From positions 22,814,001 through 22,878,000 of the forward strand of contig JAYKKI010000029.1 of assembly GCA_039881145.1 (NCBI GenBank): 64,000 bases of DNA. The letters run 5' to 3'. Under the pieces are notes generated by a model. That model was not told the origin of the DNA. It worked only from the letters and a program-made list of their open reading frames with translations, and did not search any database. This document shows positions 59,541 through 64,000 of this stretch, piece after piece (the first letter of the stretch is position 1; each line of letters begins with the position of its first letter). The translations under genes and the position numbers were made by a program. This DNA comes from Druceiella hillmani. Its lineage: Eukaryota; Arthropoda; Insecta; Lepidoptera; Hepialidae.

Positions 59541-61429
59541 TTTGTTTCTGGAATCAGAAACTTTCCACGGCACGTAAACAATACACGTTATTTATGGAAT
59601 GAGGAATTGAGTCCAAAAATAAATTATACTAAAATCTTATACTTATGGGAACATAGGAAATACATTAATCAAATAGAGCGACAACGACTTGAGTTTTTTC
59701 GATCTCAATCCGTTTTCGTGTCCTAATTTTGACTTGGCGCAATAAAATATAGACAATTAATACAGTCGAAGACAAGATATCTCGATGAGATCATAAATAT
59801 ACACGTCCGTATTAAAAGGTCTTATGATAAATAAACAACTAAACTATTTCGGGTCAAACATGAGTGCATAGCTGACGTTATGTTGCGTTGACTACTCGAG
59901 AGATTGCTAAAAATGTTATTACATATACAAATATGTCTCACTCCTATATCTCGTATAAATATGACAATTTCATTAAGGACAGTATAGTTTTATATGTCAG
60001 ATTGTAGCATAAATTATCATATGGCGATTTCCGCTTATGGTCATGTAACTTTATGAGTATACTATTGAGATTTCAAGTGCTTGCATGTCAAAATTATTTG
60101 ATAACCATCTCTCAGAACTTATCAGCGAAAGAGAACATAATCTGATATCAACACATTGAAAGAAACGTTCAATTATATAAAAGAAAAAAATATTAACAGA
60201 AAAAAATAGGGGGCATTTTGCACAATACGATAGGATAAATTTTAAAATCTATTAAAACATTTAGCGCATTCTTTTTTATAAAAAAAATATTAACTCTCTA
60301 TATTCTTATTTGTACTGAGTTTTATACTTAAAAAAAATCAAATATCTCTAGCACATGTAAACCATAATGGATTCTAGTAGGACTTTGAAAGGGATCAGTT
60401 TTCATTGTATTCAGTTCCTCGTGCAAATATATTCCATAGCCTTTTGTTTGAAATTCTTCTTACAAAAAAGTTGTGAAATAGATATCTTACACATAAAAGT
60501 TATTCAGAAACTGCCATAAATCATGCGGCCAGAAAATATTAGCCTGATGATAGTCAAGATAAAAATAACATCATGTTAATTATTTATACATTATGTACTC
60601 ATATTAAGAAATAAAATACGAAAATTGTTTAATATTTGGAAATTAAAGACTTAAAATATATTAATAAAACCATATTCAGGGTAAAATGATAATTTTCTTT
60701 GTAATTCTATATCTCAGTATCGTACGTGGAATGAATTTCTAAGAAGCGGCTGACCTAAATTAAAAACTTAAAAAAGCTGATTGATATCCAAACAATTGTA
60801 ATAAAATTTAAAGTACCGTGAAGAAATATACAAAGTCTGGAAAGTGCCTCTATTCCAAGAAGTATTTAAACTTACATACTCGTGTGAACACGTATAGAAA
60901 ATTCAACTGTATAATCTCCACAAGCATGGAAGTCCATCGATTTTTTTTAATAATTTTAAATACAAACACTTTCGAAGTATTTTTTCACATCTGAAATTTT
61001 AGCATTAAGGTAAGTAAGATAATGAAATAGATGTAATACTCCCTTTATACTATACAATATATAATTAATATAAATCAACAAGATCCGTGGATAGCTTTCG
61101 TCTTAAGTTTTCTTTAAAACCTTAATTATCCAAGAACATGACTTCGAAAATTTGATATGAGTCAACGATTTAAGATCAATAAATTTTGTTTATAATTCAT
61201 CTTGTTGTTCTTTTTGTGTCCGATATTTAAGAAATTGTTATTCGGCTAGTTATTCACGACACCATTACTCATTTTAATCAGTAGGCATTTTAAGAAAAAT
61301 GTCACCAAAATCAAATCTAATTTAAATAGTATTTAATTTATTGTTCTTAAGAAATACTCTTGTAACAGACACGCTACAGCAATCAGATACAAAATTTCTC
61401 TGACAACCGCACCGACGGCGGAAACAGTT
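59541..61429. other. AT-rich stretch, nothing recognised
   Basis: A 78-codon ORF begins in the repeat tail (59490-59726) with no recognised domain. No further structure. Confidence 0.5.
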
Positions 61430-61690
61430 TTCGATCTCTAAACAGATATAACGTATTGAATTGTGCAACGTTGAGCCGAAAAGCTCTCCGTACTCTGAGC
61501 TTCTCCCCCTCAAAGCTCGAAGCTCGCCCGATATCCGTCTACCATTAATACATTGCCACATTCGTCGTTTATTGAGTGATCCTGACATTAAACAAACACA
61601 ACCAATGGTCTTCTCAGCGTCTTATTTGTACCGTTTCCGTCTGTACAGTTGGGTACATCGCGTCTCGCCTAGTGCTTAATAAGTTGTTTA
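61430..61690. promoter_or_regulatory. GC-richer island
   Basis: Contains GCCGAAAAGCTCTCCG and CTCAAAGCTCGAAGCTCGCC (the AAAGCTC words again) and ACATTAAACAAACACAACC. The 72- and 88-codon ORFs crossing it on opposite strands have no recognised domain. Confidence 0.3.
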
Positions 61691-62229
61691 AACAATGTAC
61701 GTTATCTTGTATTAAAATGAATAAGCAAATTTTATAAACGCTACGTAGAATAAAGAAAACAAAAATAATGTTAATTACGTAAAAAATATGTATTTATATA
61801 TTTTTTTTAAAATATATCTTTTTTCGCTATTTAGAGTAACATATACTTAATTTATTAAAAAAAATTAACACGTGCATGATTCGTCTGTAACATTTGGTAG
61901 CAATTATTTTAATTATTCATTACTCGTTACGAAATACTATAAGTATTTCAAATAAACAGTATTGTTCTTAAACAATAACTGAAATGGCATTTGAAGCCAC
62001 ATGTTTAACTTTCTATATTTTAAATGAAAAATTACAACGAAATGCGGTTGACATAGGAATTTTTAGGATAATGCAACCTTGCTCAAATAAGTAAAAGGCA
62101 ATAAATTTATATCGAGGATTGGTTAAAGAAATTTTCAAATGCCGCGAGATATTTCAAAGAAAAAAAATTATTTATGACAGTCTCAAATGTTTAATTTTTG
62201 GTAAAATTTAACTAAGAATGTCAGAAATA
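61691..62229. other. AT-rich stretch, nothing recognised
   Basis: No structure seen. Confidence 0.5.
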
Positions 62230-62590
62230 AATGAAAAGTAATTTCGTTTCATATTTGCCATCGGACCGTTCCGCAGTCAGTTGTACAAATCGACAGACGA
62301 GTATCGTTTTGTTTTATTGTGACTTAAACTGTTTTGATTGGATCAAAGAGCGGAGCGACTTTTCTGTTCAGTGTTTAGTTTTTACACTCGGCCTGTTAGT
62401 TTACATCGGTCGGCCATATTGCCCGCTCGCCACTCGCTTACCTTGATGTATTTTATTGTAGTTCCCGGTTTATTGCTCTGGTATTGGAATCGTACAGAGT
62501 CGTACGTGGGCGCGGCGGATTATTTGAAGATGGCAGCGGGGGAGAGGGAAAGAAAATCGACTACTTCTGTGAAATGGTTTTGGTTTGATT
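62230..62590. promoter_or_regulatory. GC-rich island with initiator-like words
   Basis: GCAGTCAGTTG (62275) and TGTTCAGTGT (62365) contain TCAGT, the arthropod initiator core. GGTCGGCCATATTGCCC and AAGATGGCAGCGGGGG carry GGCCAT/ATGGC words. No matching downstream promoter element was found at +28 to +32. ORFs 62231-62446 and 62338-62634 lack recognised domains. Confidence 0.3.
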
Positions 62591-63439
62591 TTAACGTTAA
62601 TGGATATAACCACTCGAGGAATGATATTTTGTAATTATTGTTGATAGGTAAATGACAATGTAATATTTTTTGTATGGCAACACTAGTTCGATCGTTTTCT
62701 GTCTGTTAAAGCTTTTAACGCCAGTGCGCAACCTAAAGGTTAAGTAAAATAAATAATATCTTCTTTTACCGCATATTACCTTCGTTTTTCATTCAAAATC
62801 CATCAATTACACTTAAGATATAAATTTTATTCGGGGGTAGGTGTAATAGTTTCACGTTCATTAGTACCTACAAAGAACACCTTTTCTATGAAACGATGAA
62901 TTATTTTAATCGTACGCTGGACATTCCTGATAAATCCTAAATTATTTTAATAAAGTGCAAACACTTAAATTGGATCCCGATATATTACATGTATCGAATT
63001 TAACTAATATTTATTTTTTAGAGAATTTTTTTGTAATAATACGAAGTCATAATTATCGTTATCGCAAGATTTTTATTTTAAATAAAAAGGACTATCGATA
63101 ATAGGGAATTTATACTCCGTGACAGAAATATATAACTGAGTAATCGCTAATCATTTCGTGTTTTAAAGTCAATTAATGTACCAAAATACACAATATTTAA
63201 GTAGCCACAGGTACATTCCGATATTTTTTACATTTAAGAAACAAATAAATATTGAGATACAAATTAATTTTTGAATAAATATTGTTTTAGTTACATAATG
63301 TAACGAGTGCGTGATTTTTATATTGTATACCCTTATAAATTAGCTTTTATATAAAACCCCACTTGATACATTCAAGTGCATTATAATAACTTTTTCATCT
63401 TTCTTTTATTTTGAGCTTCTCCTATTTACTATTTATTAT
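62591..63439. other. AT-rich stretch, nothing recognised
   Basis: No structure seen. Confidence 0.5.
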
Positions 63440-63539
63440 TTTACATGTGCAGGTTAGCATGAATAATCTATGTATGTACAGTGTATAACTACAAGACACG
63501 CATACAGCACAAAGAAGTACTAACAATCTTGAAAGGTTC

Positions 63540-63700
63540 ACAGTGAGACGGACAAAATAGAGTGGAAGGGGCCAAGAGTGCGAGGACCCGGACGATGATT
63601 AGACCAGGTAACAGAAGACCAGGCGTTTCATCAAGCAGAAAATCATAAAACGGTAGAGAAAATAGTCGATATATTTCATCGTCGGAATCACGACTTTTAG
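63540..63700 (+). pseudogene. Possible LINE C-terminal remnant
   Basis: In one frame the translation reads IEWKGPRVRGPGR, a stop, then LDQVTEDQAFHQAENHKTVE, and a few residues later a basic end. This recalls the GRP-R-W-DQV-ED tail after the reverse transcriptase of insect LINEs, heavily decayed. There is one internal stop and no upstream reverse-transcriptase motifs in the window. Assignment is tentative. Confidence 0.25.
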
Positions 63701-64000
63701 TGACGAAATGCTGACAGAGAAGGAGAGATAGTGTACATATACATAAATAATAGCGAGGAAATTATCTCGGTTTTGTAATCCTTATTAGCAACATTTAAGT
63801 ATAAATCTTTTTAAATATCAAAATAAGTACAAGAATAAAAAAGGCTCTAGTCTCCGAACTTTTATTCGCGTAAGAGAGATGTACGTGTGGCTTGTTATGA
63901 GACAGTGTTGCTATTTTTATTACCAGAACTTAGGTAAGCAATAAACTAAAAGTTCAATATTTAATTAATAAATAAGTAGCAAACCCCAGAAAATGTCAGA
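63701..64000. other. AT-rich right edge, nothing recognised
   Basis: AACTTAG|GTAAGCAA near 63930 fits a splice donor but no exon is supported before it. Confidence 0.45.

Overview
The window is AT-rich eukaryotic DNA with no operons, no long open reading frames and no recognisable complete protein gene. It looks like an intronic or intergenic 'gene desert' from an insect, most likely a moth or butterfly (Lepidoptera). The best evidence is a complete short Helitron-type element at 52124-52514 with the ends typical of the common lepidopteran non-autonomous Helitrons (5' TC in an A|T context, a GC hairpin and 3' CTAA|T). Several decayed repeats also resemble, from memory, families common in moth and butterfly genomes. 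They sit near 7228-7345, 16880-17110, 17363-17475, 21030-21262, 25425-25560, 35600-35860, 44940-45790 and 51370-51460. Species and locus cannot be named from sequence alone.

Layout. 1-6.7 kb: AT-rich DNA with a GC-rich island (1380-1640), one half of a palindromic repeat (1750-1849), a (TA)n tract and a diverged direct repeat beside a second island (4190-4725). 6.7-14.5 kb: a 44-bp minisatellite followed by a near-perfect 3.6-kb tandem duplication (7280-10877 and 10882-14477). Each copy carries a 31-bp minisatellite, an ACAAT cluster, a GC island and a (TA)n tract. 14.5-26 kb: AT-rich DNA with scattered transposon remnants, a second palindromic-repeat copy (22431-22553) and a compound microsatellite. 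26-36 kb: islands containing a 46-codon ORF and two candidate minus-strand exons with good splice donors (33523-33388 and 30375-30267). 36-53 kb: three more minisatellites, a perfect 19-bp-arm hairpin, a multi-unit transposable repeat, several islands and the Helitron. 53-64 kb: a CpG-rich, promoter-like island with a consensus NRF-1/Ewg site and a TATA box (about 56.25-56.40 kb), a short inverted-repeat element flanked by an 8-bp direct repeat, two copies of an unclassified repeat (one internally deleted), more islands, and a possible LINE remnant at the right end.

The repeated pattern of 150-500 bp GC-richer islands separated by 1-3 kb of AT-rich DNA is what is expected of the large non-coding territory around a developmental regulator, with the islands acting as candidate conserved elements. 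That is inference: conservation was not tested. No prokaryote-like system, CRISPR array, rRNA or intact tRNA was found. The most unusual items are the filler-joined tandem duplication, the 88-bp higher-order pattern in the 44-bp minisatellite, several short near-perfect hairpins, the two candidate exons and the promoter-like island.
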